A DNA stretch of 32,897 nt from Kiritimatiellia bacterium (GTDB lineage Bacteria; Verrucomicrobiota; Kiritimatiellia; RFP12; UBA3636): assembly GCA_017481725.1 (NCBI GenBank), contig JAFUOX010000025.1, positions 1 to 32,897 of the forward strand. Reading direction: 5' to 3'. Under the pieces are notes generated by a model that searched no databases, was not told where the DNA came from, and saw only the letters and a program-made list of their open reading frames with translations. Positions 16,100 through 24,991 of this stretch are shown one piece after another; position 1 is the first letter of the stretch; the number at the start of each line of letters is the position of its first letter. Both the position numbers and the translations under genes were made by a program.

Positions 16100-16164
16100 A
16101 AAAACTATTCGTGCAAATCCGTGTACGCACAGCAGGCCAAAGCGTTAGCGACAAATCCGTGTAC
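16100..16164. repeat. 'CGTGCAAATCCGTGTAC' repeat segment
   Basis: TTCGTGCAAATCCGTGTACG and, 40 bases later, ACAAATCCGTGTAC are partial direct repeats of the TTCGTGT words near 15535. No coding signal is seen. Confidence 0.5.
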
Positions 16165-16202
16165 AAAAAGGCTGCTGCAAACCAATCAGTTTCGCAGCAG
16201 CC
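16165..16202 (-). terminator. Terminator of beta-helix paralogue B
   Basis: GGCTGCTGC (16170-16178) and GCAGCAGCC (16194-16202) form a perfect 9-bp stem. On the minus strand it is followed by TTTTT (16165-16169 on plus). The loop matches that of the paralogue A terminator (AATCAGTTTCGCAG shared), although the stems differ. Confidence 0.85.
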
Positions 16203-16230
16203 CTTATAGCATTGTAGTGCTTATTTTTTT

Positions 16231-19212
16231 TTATTTAATAATAATTGTAGTGCTTAAAGGAGCAAGGAATGGCTCAACTGCTCCCACATAATTTGGATAG
16301 CCTCCTACAGAAGATGTAAATGCCCAATCAAGCTTTGTTGCACGGATGCGATATTCATCAGCATTGCCCATTTCAGTTGACATAAAGCGAGGAGATGTAT
16401 TTAATTTACGGCAATTAACAGCTGTTAAGTTGCATGCATAACCATCTAAAGCCAAAGCAGAGCCATCAAAGAATGTATTAGCCAAGTAAACATTATTATT
16501 AAATGATGTTTCTTCATTGAATGCTGATGTATAACCACTTGCGAGTTTTGATGAATTATCCATAATAACAACTCCGTCCTGTGCTAGCAAAATCAAATTG
16601 TCATAAATTTGAGGGCGAAGAGTCTTCTCAGAAGAGGAGACTACCAAGAAAGAAGATGCTCCTATGACTGTATTATGGTGAATGTTAACATTATTATCAA
16701 AACCTGAACCTTTTTTAGAAATAAAAGGTTCTCCACTTGATGTTACAAATATATTATATGCAATATCAGCATTTTGCGTGTCATTCCAATACCCCCATAT
16801 AGAAGAGCTAGGAATTGTCGCACATTCATAAAAGGCATTAGAGACAACACCTATGTGATTATTATAAGCATTTTTGCATAAAGTAAATGAACGATTGCAG
16901 TTGGTAAACACATTTTTGACTACCTCTACAAATTTACCACATTGAATAGCATTCATCTGCCTAGCATTATCTGTGTCTCCCTCAAATACACACCCTTCTA
17001 CTCGCAAATATTTACCAATATCAGCCTTTTGATCTTGTATGGCACAAGCAACAGCAAAAGAATTTGGATTTTTAGAAGAAGAACCTTCCAAACGGAATTT
17101 ACAATTTTTTACTAATGTTCTTTCTTCATAAGTAGCAATAACTTTTCCATCATACCCAATAGAATCACCTGGATGTAATTCATTATTATTTCCATACCAA
17201 ACAAATTCTAATTCAGAAATTGTTACATCGGTTGCTCCTTCAGCAACTGTAATAATCTTTGGATTGTCTACCTCAGAAGACAACAAATGGGAAACCACAA
17301 ATTTAGGCTTACCATAATCACCCCAAGATTTAATTGTCAAATTAGGCTTATCAATAACTATTAAATCATCTGCCGTGTTTATTTCATACAAGCGGTCTTC
17401 TCCACCGCGAACACAAATAACTACGCCTTTATTATGAGAATTTGCCAAAGCCACACTTATATCATTGTATGGCCTCTGCTCGGTTCCATCACCATTATCT
17501 GCAGCATTGACATCAACATAAAAATATTTGCCAAAAATTTGTATTGCTGGGGTTTGAAGGTTTGCTGTAACCTCCTTCCCTGTTGCATTATCTACTGCCT
17601 TAACCAATGGCACAAAAGTTCCAGAATTTGAATATGTATATTTTATAGTAGTATCAGTTCCAACATAGTCAAATGAACCATCACCATCAAAATCAGCACT
17701 AATTGTCACTTCACCAATGTTATCCCAATATTTAACCTCAAATGTTAATTCATGCGATGTAAAAAATTCACCTGAAGTAATTTCAAAACTTTCTACTTTG
17801 AAAAAGTCGCCTGGCATAAATGGAATATCTATTGGCTCTACAGCACCAACATACGCAGGATCTGTTCCGTATGTAAAGTCACTTCCCAAAACCCAAGGGT
17901 ATCTACGAGAATTTAATCTATAGAAATTCTCAGAGCTAACATCTGTTGTTTCAAGAAAATCAGGTGCACGCGACAGCTCAACATTTTCATCCACATATAA
18001 ACCAATTTCATCAGGTGTACTTGCTTCAAGCTTGTAGAAATCTTCTTCCAATGCTGTTCCTCCAGAAAAATCTGATGCCAGCCAAACATTATTATTAAAC
18101 ATAGATCCCTTCAAAAATGAGGTTGGTACATCACTAGAAACATGCTGAGATAATTCTGTAATAATAGATGCCCCATCTTTTGGAAGAATAATAAGATTAT
18201 TATAAATATTAGGCTGCCAGGTAATTGTCCTCTCATTATCATCATTGGTGTGATCAACAATAATAAAAGAGTCTGCACCAACTATTGTATTGTGATGAAT
18301 CTTAACATTATTCATACCTTGGCTTGATTTATTAAAAATAGGTGCAGCTGAATTAACAAACACATTATATGCTATCTCTGCATTATTATATTCGCCCCAA
18401 CTTTCACCATTTGAATAAATTGGAGCATATGCATTAAGAACTTTATTGGAGATAAATTGGCCATAATCACTTGGCTTAACAATATAAAAATAACCACGGC
18501 ATTCTTCAAATGTATTTCCAATCATCTTTGTTCGAAGAGATGCACGAATAGGACGCCGACCCAAATCTGTTGTACCTACTTTGCTAAAGTGGCAATTTTG
18601 TACAGTCAAATCTGCACCTACAGTTCTATATGTTTGCTGTGTGCCACAACTAGCAATAACATGCCCCACGCCCCAAGATACAGAAACAACACTGCTTTGA
18701 TAAAAACCACAGCCATCAACCGTTAGTCGATTTGCATAGGTTTCAATTATTCTGCCGTCTTTTCCTAGAGAATTTCCTGAATATTCGTTTTTCCCAGATA
18801 CATTATAATAAAAATCTAATCCTTGTATTAAACAATCATCAGCACCTTTTTGAAACACTATCACGTGGGGATTATTAGTTGCAACACTTAGCTCGCTATC
18901 AAGCACAACCTTTGGTGTGCCAGTTCCTGCCCAAGCTTGGATTGTTAGATTTGATGCAGTTACAGAGATTAAATCATCTGCGGTTGCGATTGTATATGTG
19001 CAGCTTTCTCCACCCTTAACATTAATTGTAGATGGGATTCCATCTACGGTATATTGAGCATTAGCTGCGTCAACAGCTGCTTTAATAGTTGTAAATGGAG
19101 AAGTGGAAGAACCAGTTGCTGTTGTGGCATCTGCTGTTGAATCTACATAGTAATCTGCTGCAAACACTGTTGCGCATGTTAGTATAGAAAATAAAGCCAG
19201 TAGTTTTTTCAT
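16231..19212 (-). CDS. Secreted right-handed beta-helix protein with central PKD-like domain (paralogue B)
   Basis: The 993-residue product has the same plan as its neighbour at 12325-15288: signal peptide ('CATVFA|ADYYVD'), beta-helix half, PKD-like domain near 470-545 with DFDGDGSFD, second beta-helix half from about 560, and the C-terminus PLSTTIIIK. Similarity is very uneven. The first 65 or so residues and the last 40 are nearly identical to paralogue A, even at DNA level, while the helix coils between have diverged strongly. That pattern suggests recombination at the ends or diversifying change in the middle. Function is probably surface or secreted glycan interaction, inferred from the fold only. 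Promoter 19285-19314 and terminator 16165-16202 are its own. Confidence 0.88.
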   Translation of the reverse strand: MKKLLALFSILTCATVFAADYYVDSTADATTATGSSTSPFTTIKAAVDAANAQYTVDGIPSTINVKGGESCTYTIATADDLISVTASNLTIQAWAGTGTPKVVLDSELSVATNNPHVIVFQKGADDCLIQGLDFYYNVSGKNEYSGNSLGKDGRIIETYANRLTVDGCGFYQSSVVSVSWGVGHVIASCGTQQTYRTVGADLTVQNCHFSKVGTTDLGRRPIRASLRTKMIGNTFEECRGYFYIVKPSDYGQFISNKVLNAYAPIYSNGESWGEYNNAEIAYNVFVNSAAPIFNKSSQGMNNVKIHHNTIVGADSFIIVDHTNDDNERTITWQPNIYNNLIILPKDGASIITELSQHVSSDVPTSFLKGSMFNNNVWLASDFSGGTALEEDFYKLEASTPDEIGLYVDENVELSRAPDFLETTDVSSENFYRLNSRRYPWVLGSDFTYGTDPAYVGAVEPIDIPFMPGDFFKVESFEITSGEFFTSHELTFEVKYWDNIGEVTISADFDGDGSFDYVGTDTTIKYTYSNSGTFVPLVKAVDNATGKEVTANLQTPAIQIFGKYFYVDVNAADNGDGTEQRPYNDISVALANSHNKGVVICVRGGEDRLYEINTADDLIVIDKPNLTIKSWGDYGKPKFVVSHLLSSEVDNPKIITVAEGATDVTISELEFVWYGNNNELHPGDSIGYDGKVIATYEERTLVKNCKFRLEGSSSKNPNSFAVACAIQDQKADIGKYLRVEGCVFEGDTDNARQMNAIQCGKFVEVVKNVFTNCNRSFTLCKNAYNNHIGVVSNAFYECATIPSSSIWGYWNDTQNADIAYNIFVTSSGEPFISKKGSGFDNNVNIHHNTVIGASSFLVVSSSEKTLRPQIYDNLILLAQDGVVIMDNSSKLASGYTSAFNEETSFNNNVYLANTFFDGSALALDGYACNLTAVNCRKLNTSPRFMSTEMGNADEYRIRATKLDWAFTSSVGGYPNYVGAVEPFLAPLSTTIIIK

Positions 19213-19284
19213 TATGTTTATCCTTTGAATTCATATACATTAAATACTAGTAAAGGTTAAATTTAACCACCTCATCTACTTACT

Positions 19285-19314
19285 ATTCTACACTGGAACA
19301 TATTAAATGGTCAA
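19285..19314 (-). promoter_or_regulatory. Promoter of beta-helix paralogue B
   Basis: On the minus strand TTGACC (19309-19314), an 18-bp spacer and TAGAAT (19285-19290). A second ATGGTCA lies about 20 bp further upstream. The layout mirrors the promoter of paralogue A. Confidence 0.7.
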
Positions 19315-19389
19315 CCAAAAATATAAAATGGTCATCATTATTGTGTAATTTTTTTGGTTAAATAGGTGTGTAAAATAGATTCTATGCAA

Positions 19390-19435
19390 TGTGATTAAAT
19401 ACCCCCCCAAAGGTGTATTTATTTAGCAAATCACA
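19390..19435. repeat. Interrupted inverted repeat in the divergent spacer
   Basis: TGTGATT (19390-19396) and TAAATAC (19396-19402) are mirrored by GTATTTA (19415-19421) and AATCACA (19429-19435) around a run of seven C residues. It lies between the divergent beta-helix B and etfB promoters and could be a regulator site. Confidence 0.5.
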
Positions 19436-19470
19436 CCAAATTTTTAAAATTTTTGGCTATAAAAACGCAG

Positions 19471-19499
19471 TTGCATTTTCAAATAAATTTTAGTAAAAT
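19471..19499 (+). promoter_or_regulatory. Promoter of the etfBA operon
   Basis: TTGCAT (19471-19476), 17 bp, TAAAAT (19494-19499). The -35 box is part of AGTTGCATTT, the motif repeated upstream of the LRR gene. The leader contains a small hairpin, ATTGGC-GATAA-GCCAAT (19523-19539), before the GGAG ribosome-binding site. Confidence 0.6.
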
Positions 19500-19561
19500 T
19501 TGAAACTTAATTTTTTGCTTTAATTGGCGATAAGCCAATCGACAAAATAATGGAGAAATAA

Positions 19562-20347
19562 ATGAGAATCGTTGTTTGCATAAAGCAGGTGCCAGATTCA
19601 GATAAGGTGACAATTGATCGCGAGACAAATCGCCTTAATCGTACTGGTGTACCAAGCATTATTAACCCTTTTGATGAAAATGCCTTAGAGATGGCATTAC
19701 AGCTAAAAGCGACCTATGGTGGAACCGTTACAGTTATCTCTATGGGACCTCCTCAGGCAGAGGAAGCTCTTCGCTCCGCAATCGCATGTGGTGCAGATGA
19801 TGCAGTGCTACTTTCAGACCGCAAGTTCGGTGGTGCTGATACATGGGCAACTTCATACACAATTTCACTCGCAATCAAAAAGCTTGGCGATGTAGATTTA
19901 GTTCTATTTGGTAAGCAGGCAATCGATGGTGATACAGCTCAGGTTGGACCAGGCGTTGCTAACTTCCTAGATATCCCAGTTGTAACTTATATCAAGGATT
20001 GCAAGTTTGAAAACAATGCTTTCACAGTAGAGAAGGTTACAGAGGATGGCTATGAGGTTTGGGAGGTTGACGCTCCTGCAGCATTTACTGTTGTTAAGGA
20101 AGCAAATCAGCTTCGCCTACCTTCTATCCGCGGTAAGATGGCTGCTAAGAAGGCAGTTATCCCTGTATGGGGAGTAGAGGATTTGAACGCAGATTTAAAT
20201 CTTATCGGTCTATCTGGTTCACCTACAAAGGTAAGCAAGGTATTTGCACCACCTGTAAAGACAAATAAGGAAATCGTAGAGGATAAGGAGCCTGCAGAGA
20301 TGGCTGCAATGCTTATTAGCAAGCTAAAGGAGCGTAACGTACTATGA
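19562..20347 (+). CDS. etfB: Electron transfer flavoprotein subunit beta
   Basis: This 261-residue protein is the beta subunit of the FAD-containing electron carrier that accepts electrons from acyl-CoA or other dehydrogenases in the cytoplasm. It has the family's N-terminal 'MRIVVCIKQVPD', the 'NPFDENALEMALQLK' segment (about 36-50), 'DAVLLSDRKFGGADTWATSY' and 'GKQAIDGDTAQVGP', which line the AMP/nucleotide site. Length is normal. The stop overlaps the etfA start by four bases (ATGA), so subunits are translated in a coupled way. No dehydrogenase or ETF-quinone oxidoreductase gene is in the window, so the electron donor and acceptor are unknown. Confidence 0.95.
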   Translation: MRIVVCIKQVPDSDKVTIDRETNRLNRTGVPSIINPFDENALEMALQLKATYGGTVTVISMGPPQAEEALRSAIACGADDAVLLSDRKFGGADTWATSYTISLAIKKLGDVDLVLFGKQAIDGDTAQVGPGVANFLDIPVVTYIKDCKFENNAFTVEKVTEDGYEVWEVDAPAAFTVVKEANQLRLPSIRGKMAAKKAVIPVWGVEDLNADLNLIGLSGSPTKVSKVFAPPVKTNKEIVEDKEPAEMAAMLISKLKERNVL

Positions 20348-21336
20348 GTAAGGAAATTTGGGTATTTGCAGAGCAGCATGATGGTGTAGTAGCAAATGTT
20401 GTTTTTGAGCTTCTAACAAAGGGTCGCGAGCTAGCAGAGAAGTCTGGCTTCACACTTTGCTCTGTGCTTTTAACAGCAGGCAATGAAGAGGCAATGTGCC
20501 AGTCTCTCTATGACTATGGTGCAAAGAAGGTTTATGTTCTAAAGAATGAGAAGCTAGCATATTATCAGAATGATTTTTATGCACGCACTCTTTCAAAGCT
20601 AATTCAAGAGCACACTCCAGAAATCGTGCTTTATGGTGCTTCTTCAGAGGGTCGTAGCCTTGCTCCAACAGTTGCAGCTATGCTTCATGTTGGCCTAACA
20701 GCAGACTGCACACAGCTTGATTTTGATACAGAGGCAGGTAATCTTCTACAGACACGCCCTGCTTTCGGTGGAAATATTATGGCAACAATTATCTCTCCAA
20801 ACCATCGCCCTCAGATGGCAACTGTTCGCTCCAATGTTTTCAAGAAGGAGCAGGCAACAGTTGCAGGTGAGTGCGTGCTAAATGAGGTTTCTCTTGAGGG
20901 TATCCCAGAGAGAATGCGCCGCGTTAAGGTTGTAAAGGAAACAGCTGCTTGTGCAGTTGACCTAAATGCAGCAGATATTATCGTTGCTGGTGGCCGTGGT
21001 CTTGCTTGCCCAGAGAAATTTGCTATGATTGAAGAGCTTGCAAATGAGATGGGTGCAGCAGTTGGTGCTTCTCGTGCAACAGTTGATGCAGGATGGATTT
21101 CTCACCATAATCAGGTTGGTCAGACAGGTAAGACAGTTTGCCCTAAGGCATATATCGCTTGTGGTATCTCTGGTGCAATTCAGCACTTGGCTGGTATGCA
21201 GAGCTCCGATTTTATCATTGCTATCAACAAGGATAAGTCTGCTCCAATCTTTGATGTTGCAGATCTAGGACTGGTTGGCGATTTAAATGAAATCGTTCCA
21301 GAAATTACAAAACAGCTAAAGGCAGCAAAGGCTTAA
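20344..21336 (+). CDS. etfA: Electron transfer flavoprotein subunit alpha
   Basis: This 330-residue alpha subunit binds FAD. The C-terminal FAD-binding signature is clear (about 238-315): '[45 protein letters not shown]' followed by '[20 protein letters not shown]'. The N-terminal domain resembles the beta subunit, as usual. It partners the etfB product encoded immediately upstream. A cyclophilin gene follows after four bases, apparently in the same operon. Codon choice is strongly biased (CTA/CTT leucine, AAG lysine, GGT glycine), suggesting high expression. Confidence 0.95.
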   Translation: MSKEIWVFAEQHDGVVANVVFELLTKGRELAEKSGFTLCSVLLTAGNEEAMCQSLYDYGAKKVYVLKNEKLAYYQNDFYARTLSKLIQEHTPEIVLYGASSEGRSLAPTVAAMLHVGLTADCTQLDFDTEAGNLLQTRPAFGGNIMATIISPNHRPQMATVRSNVFKKEQATVAGECVLNEVSLEGIPERMRRVKVVKETAACAVDLNAADIIVAGGRGLACPEKFAMIEELANEMGAAVGASRATVDAGWISHHNQVGQTGKTVCPKAYIACGISGAIQHLAGMQSSDFIIAINKDKSAPIFDVADLGLVGDLNEIVPEITKQLKAAKA

Positions 21337-21340
21337 TATC

Positions 21341-21841
21341 ATGACAAAGGTAAAAATTACAACTTCAATGGGAACAATGATTGCTGAGCTTTACGAGGAT
21401 AAGGCTCCAATTACTGTAGCAAATTTCCTTTCTTATGTTGATAAGGGTTTCTATAACGAGACAATCTTCCACCGCGTAATCGCTAACTTTATGATTCAGG
21501 GTGGTGGCTTCACTGTTGATATGTCTCAGAAGCAAACAGATGCTCCAATCAAAAATGAGGCAGCAAATGGTCTAGCAAATGACCGTGGTACATTAGCTAT
21601 GGCTCGTACAATGGTTGTAGACTCTGCCACATGTCAGTTCTTCATCAACCATAAGAACAATAGCTTCCTAAATTACTCTGCACCAACAATGCAGGGCTTT
21701 GGCTATTGCGTATTTGGTAAGGTCGTTGAAGGTCTTGAGGTCCTAGATGCAATCGCTCAGGTTCGCACAATCACTCATCCATCTGGACACCAGGATGTTC
21801 CAGCTGAGCCAGTAGTGATTAACAGCATTGAGCGTGCTTAA
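21341..21841 (+). CDS. Cyclophilin-type peptidyl-prolyl cis-trans isomerase
   Basis: This 166-residue cytoplasmic cyclophilin lacks a signal peptide. Family segments are complete: '[36 protein letters not shown]' (with the catalytic arginine in FHR), '[15 protein letters not shown]', '[12 protein letters not shown]' and '[18 protein letters not shown]'. It is of PpiB/small cyclophilin size. It follows etfA by four bases, so it is probably co-transcribed, with the usual role of speeding proline isomerisation during folding. Confidence 0.93.
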   Translation: MTKVKITTSMGTMIAELYEDKAPITVANFLSYVDKGFYNETIFHRVIANFMIQGGGFTVDMSQKQTDAPIKNEAANGLANDRGTLAMARTMVVDSATCQFFINHKNNSFLNYSAPTMQGFGYCVFGKVVEGLEVLDAIAQVRTITHPSGHQDVPAEPVVINSIERA

Positions 21842-21919
21842 TTAAAATTTGATGCGAGAGTTTGGCTTGCTATTCGAAAGGGTAGCGAGCCATATTCGTA
21901 ATAAGGGAGAGGAATTTTT

Positions 21920-22432
21920 ATGTGCGAGCATTGTAATGAGCATAACCATAGGGATGAGTTTTATCGTCCAGACTGGGATACATATTTTATGAACATCGCT
22001 TATGCGGTTGGCCTGCGTGGAAATTGTTCTAGGCGCAAGGTTGCCGCAGTTATCGTAAAGGATAAGCGCGTCATTTCTACTGGCTATAATGGTACTCCAC
22101 GCGGTGTGACAAACTGCTTTGAGGGTGGTTGCCCACGTTGCTCCAGCAATGCACCATCTGGTACAGGTCTAGGAGATTGCATTTGCTCTCACGCAGAGGA
22201 AAATTCCATCACTCAGGCAGCCTATCATGGTATTTCAACAAAGGGTGCTACAATATACGTCACCCTAAGTCCATGTCTAACCTGTGCAAAAATGATTATC
22301 AACGCAGGCATTGTTGAGGTGGTATATGATGAGGAATACTCCATAACCGAACAAACAATGGCAATCTTGAAGGAAGCCAATGTTTTGGTCCGAAGGATTG
22401 AAAATTACTCTCGACCACAATTCACGCATTAA
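21920..22432 (+). CDS. dCMP deaminase (ComEB-type)
   Basis: This 170-residue zinc enzyme converts dCMP to dUMP, supplying thymidylate synthesis. The zinc ligands and proton shuttle are visible: H91-A-E93 and P118-C119-L-T-C122. A second cysteine-rich stretch (C66…C71…C74…C87-x-C89) matches the additional metal or effector loop found in dCMP deaminases of the ComEB family. GGGAGAGG precedes the ATG. The 78-bp gap after the cyclophilin contains no obvious terminator, so it may share the etf transcript. A strong terminator follows. Confidence 0.9.
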   Translation: MCEHCNEHNHRDEFYRPDWDTYFMNIAYAVGLRGNCSRRKVAAVIVKDKRVISTGYNGTPRGVTNCFEGGCPRCSSNAPSGTGLGDCICSHAEENSITQAAYHGISTKGATIYVTLSPCLTCAKMIINAGIVEVVYDEEYSITEQTMAILKEANVLVRRIENYSRPQFTH

Positions 22433-22437
22433 TGCAG

Positions 22438-22463
22438 AAGGGGAGGTCTTTGCCTCCCTTTTT
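22438..22463 (+). terminator. Rho-independent terminator after the dCMP deaminase gene
   Basis: GGGAGG (22441-22446) and CCTCCC (22453-22458) form the stem, extended by flanking A-T pairs, with loop TCTTTG and tail TTTTTC. Confidence 0.88.
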
Positions 22464-22565
22464 CGTGTACACTAAGCTTATAGATAATAACAATAGCTAC
22501 GATAGTGCTAACTATTGAGTTTGCGACAAATTGTGCTTAAACGTCAAATTACAGTTTGAAATAAC

Positions 22566-22595
22566 TTGAAGTAAATGCTTCACATTTGATAGTAT
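22566..22595 (+). promoter_or_regulatory. Candidate promoter of the HAD-like / transporter operon
   Basis: TTGAAG (22566-22571), 18 bp, TAGTAT (22590-22595). An alternative pair, TTGATA and TATTTA, lies slightly downstream. The remainder of the 22464-22670 spacer shows nothing else. Confidence 0.4.
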
Positions 22596-22670
22596 AAAGT
22601 AAATTTGTATTTACCTTCTTTTTGAGGATATGTGTCTAGTTGTTTTCTAAATTCTTATTAGGAGAAGCCT

Positions 22671-23579
22671 ATGGAGCGACCATATAATGAGTCAATTTTG
22701 ACTCGTGATTTAAAATATTACATCTTTGATTGGGATGATAATATTTTGCATATGCCTACCTATATCCATTTGGAAAGAAAATTAGCAGATGGCAGATGGG
22801 TTCCACATCTTGTCTCTACGGCACTTTTTTCTGTTATTCGAAAGGATACAGAGAATTATCGCCCACCTAATCAAGATTGGGAGAGTGCATTTGTTGAATT
22901 TCGAGATTTTGCAAACGATGAAGAAAGCAAGTTTTTAACAGATGCTAAGGCTGCACTTGAGCGAGTTGAGTCTGGACTTGAGAAGGTGCCGCCAAGCTTT
23001 AATACATTTAGAAAAAGCCTAATCGAGGGTAGAATTTTTGCCATTGTTACAGCACGAGGTCACCAGCCGGAGACACTCCGTAAGGGAGTTGAACTATTTA
23101 TAGATAAGGTGCTTACACCGGCTGAGCGTGATGAAATGATTCTAAATCTTCGCGGTTATACGGTTCGCTTTGATGGTGCCGATGTGAATAATCAGCGCAC
23201 AGATGAAGAGGTGCTTGATAATTATCTTTCACTAAATCGTTATCATGCTGTAACAAACCCAGATTTTATCAAATTAGTGCAGAATGCAGAAATACCAGAT
23301 GCTCAAAAATCAGAGGTTAGGAAAAAGTATGCAATTGTCGATTTTATAGATCACCTTTTTGGTATTATCGAGCGCGTGGGTGCAGATAAACCTATTAGTG
23401 TGGGCTTTTCTGATGATGATCCAATAAATGTTTCCTCATTGCTGGAATTTGTTAGAGATAATCTTGCAAAGCGGTTCCCTTCAGTTAAGTTTGTGGTCTA
23501 TGATACATCAGACCCTACACTAGAAAAAGGGCGAAAGATGATTGTGTCTGGTCAGTTAGATTTGCCACTTAGTTTTTAA
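22671..23579 (+). CDS. HAD-like protein of unknown function
   Basis: This 302-residue protein has a HAD-type motif I, D20-W-D22-D-N, after a beta-strand ('KYYIFDWDDNIL'). 'IFAIVTARG' at about 127-135 provides motif II, and 'VGFSDDDPINV' near 245 is in the position of the acidic motif IV, so a magnesium-dependent phosphatase fold is likely. The large insert between motifs (about 30-125) is unusual, and I do not recognise a substrate-specific family. An AGGAG ribosome-binding site supports the start. A sodium-coupled transporter gene follows after 29 bp, so the two may be one operon. Confidence 0.75.
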   Translation: MERPYNESILTRDLKYYIFDWDDNILHMPTYIHLERKLADGRWVPHLVSTALFSVIRKDTENYRPPNQDWESAFVEFRDFANDEESKFLTDAKAALERVESGLEKVPPSFNTFRKSLIEGRIFAIVTARGHQPETLRKGVELFIDKVLTPAERDEMILNLRGYTVRFDGADVNNQRTDEEVLDNYLSLNRYHAVTNPDFIKLVQNAEIPDAQKSEVRKKYAIVDFIDHLFGIIERVGADKPISVGFSDDDPINVSSLLEFVRDNLAKRFPSVKFVVYDTSDPTLEKGRKMIVSGQLDLPLSF

Positions 23580-23608
23580 ATATATAAAGGTTAGAAAAAT
23601 AAAGTATT

Positions 23609-24991
23609 ATGAAAGAAAGAGAAACATTGGGAAGTCGTTTGGGTTTCATTTTGCTGTCGGCTGGTTGTGCAATTGGATTAGGAAATGTTTGGCGATTTCC
23701 ATATATAACAGGACAATATGGTGGTGCAATCTTTGTTTTAATATATTTGGCATTTCTTGTTTTGCTAGGGCTTCCAATTATTGTGATGGAATTTGCTGTA
23801 GGTAGAGCCGCAAAGGCATCCCTTCCACTTGCTTTAAAGAAGTTATCTCCACCAGGAACTATTTGGCATTGGTATGGACCATTTGCTATCGTAGGTAACT
23901 ATTTACTAATGATGTTTTACTCTGTAATTACAGGGTGGTTATTGGCATATTGCTATTATGCGATTAAGGGCCAGTTTGTTGATTTTACTACTGCGGAACA
24001 AACATCTCAATTTTTTGGTGAATTTTTAAGTTCCCCATCAGAGTTGACATTTTGGATGATTTTGGCTGTAGTGATTGGCTTTGGAGTATGCTCATTAGGT
24101 GTGCGCAAGGGCGTTGAGGGAATAACAAAGTACATGATGCTGTTGCTTCTTATAATGATGGGCGTTTTGGCGGTAAATTCAATTTGCCTTAATGGAGGAG
24201 CAGAGGGGCTAAAGTTCTATCTTGTGCCAAATATGGACAATCTTCTAAAGGCTGGCGTAGGTAATGTTTTAGTTGCAGCAATGGGACAAGCATTTTTCTC
24301 ATTAAGTGTAGGTATTGGCTCAATGGCTATATTTGGTAGCTATATGGCGAAGGAGCGTTCACTTACAGGTGAGTCAATATATGTTGTAGTGCTAGATACG
24401 CTTGTTGCGATAATCAGTGGACTAATCATCTTCCCAGCATGCTTTGCATACGGAGTTAATCCAGGTGCAGGACCTTCTCTTCTATTTATCACTTTGCCAT
24501 CAATCTTTGCAAAAATGCCTTGTGGCATGGTGTGGTGTTGCGTATTCTTCTTGTTTATGGCTTTTGCAGCTCTTTCAACCTTGATAGCCGTTTTTGAAAA
24601 CATAATTGGCTTAAATATCGACGTATTTAAAATCAAGCGTTCAAAGGCAGTCTTAATCAATATGCCATTGATTATGCTCTTATCTATTCCATGCGTGCTC
24701 GGCTTTAACGAGTGGGCTGGCTTTAAACCATTTGGAGAGGGTAGCTGCGTACTTGATCTAGAGGATTTCCTAGTAAGCAATGTATTGCTTCCTTTTGGCG
24801 CATTGCTGATTGTATGCTTCTGCACAATGCGAATGGGTTGGGGCTGGAGCAAATTTATTGAAGAGGCAGATCAGGGTAATGGAGTTCGTTTCCCTAAATG
24901 GCTTCACTGGTATTGCACAATTTTCCCTCCAATAATTATCCTTATTATTTTCCTAAAGGGAATTATTGATAAGGTTAAGGTCTTCTTCTAA
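23609..24991 (+). CDS. Sodium-dependent transporter, NSS/SNF family
   Basis: This 460-residue polytopic membrane protein of the neurotransmitter:sodium symporter family (LeuT fold) begins with the diagnostic first helix 'SRLGFILLSAGCAIGLGNVWRFPYITGQYGGA', whose unwound region binds sodium and substrate. About eleven further hydrophobic segments follow. Bacterial members import amino acids. The ribosome-binding site is weak (AAAGG about 19 bases upstream), but the first helix fixes the start to within a few residues. The stop overlaps the next start by one base (TAATG), coupling it to the AEC-type transporter. Confidence 0.92.
   Translation: MKERETLGSRLGFILLSAGCAIGLGNVWRFPYITGQYGGAIFVLIYLAFLVLLGLPIIVMEFAVGRAAKASLPLALKKLSPPGTIWHWYGPFAIVGNYLLMMFYSVITGWLLAYCYYAIKGQFVDFTTAEQTSQFFGEFLSSPSELTFWMILAVVIGFGVCSLGVRKGVEGITKYMMLLLLIMMGVLAVNSICLNGGAEGLKFYLVPNMDNLLKAGVGNVLVAAMGQAFFSLSVGIGSMAIFGSYMAKERSLTGESIYVVVLDTLVAIISGLIIFPACFAYGVNPGAGPSLLFITLPSIFAKMPCGMVWCCVFFLFMAFAALSTLIAVFENIIGLNIDVFKIKRSKAVLINMPLIMLLSIPCVLGFNEWAGFKPFGEGSCVLDLEDFLVSNVLLPFGALLIVCFCTMRMGWGWSKFIEEADQGNGVRFPKWLHWYCTIFPPIIILIIFLKGIIDKVKVFF

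Noticed and set aside
15481..16291. Several 60-130-codon frames on both strands between the beta-helix genes
   Set aside because: They translate repeat words and have no ribosome-binding sites or recognisable domains. Overlapping frames on both strands are open equally.
19562..21336. Nitrogen-fixation fixAB operon
   Set aside because: No fixC, fixX or nif genes are nearby; the neighbours are a cyclophilin and dCMP deaminase, so general etfBA is the safer name.
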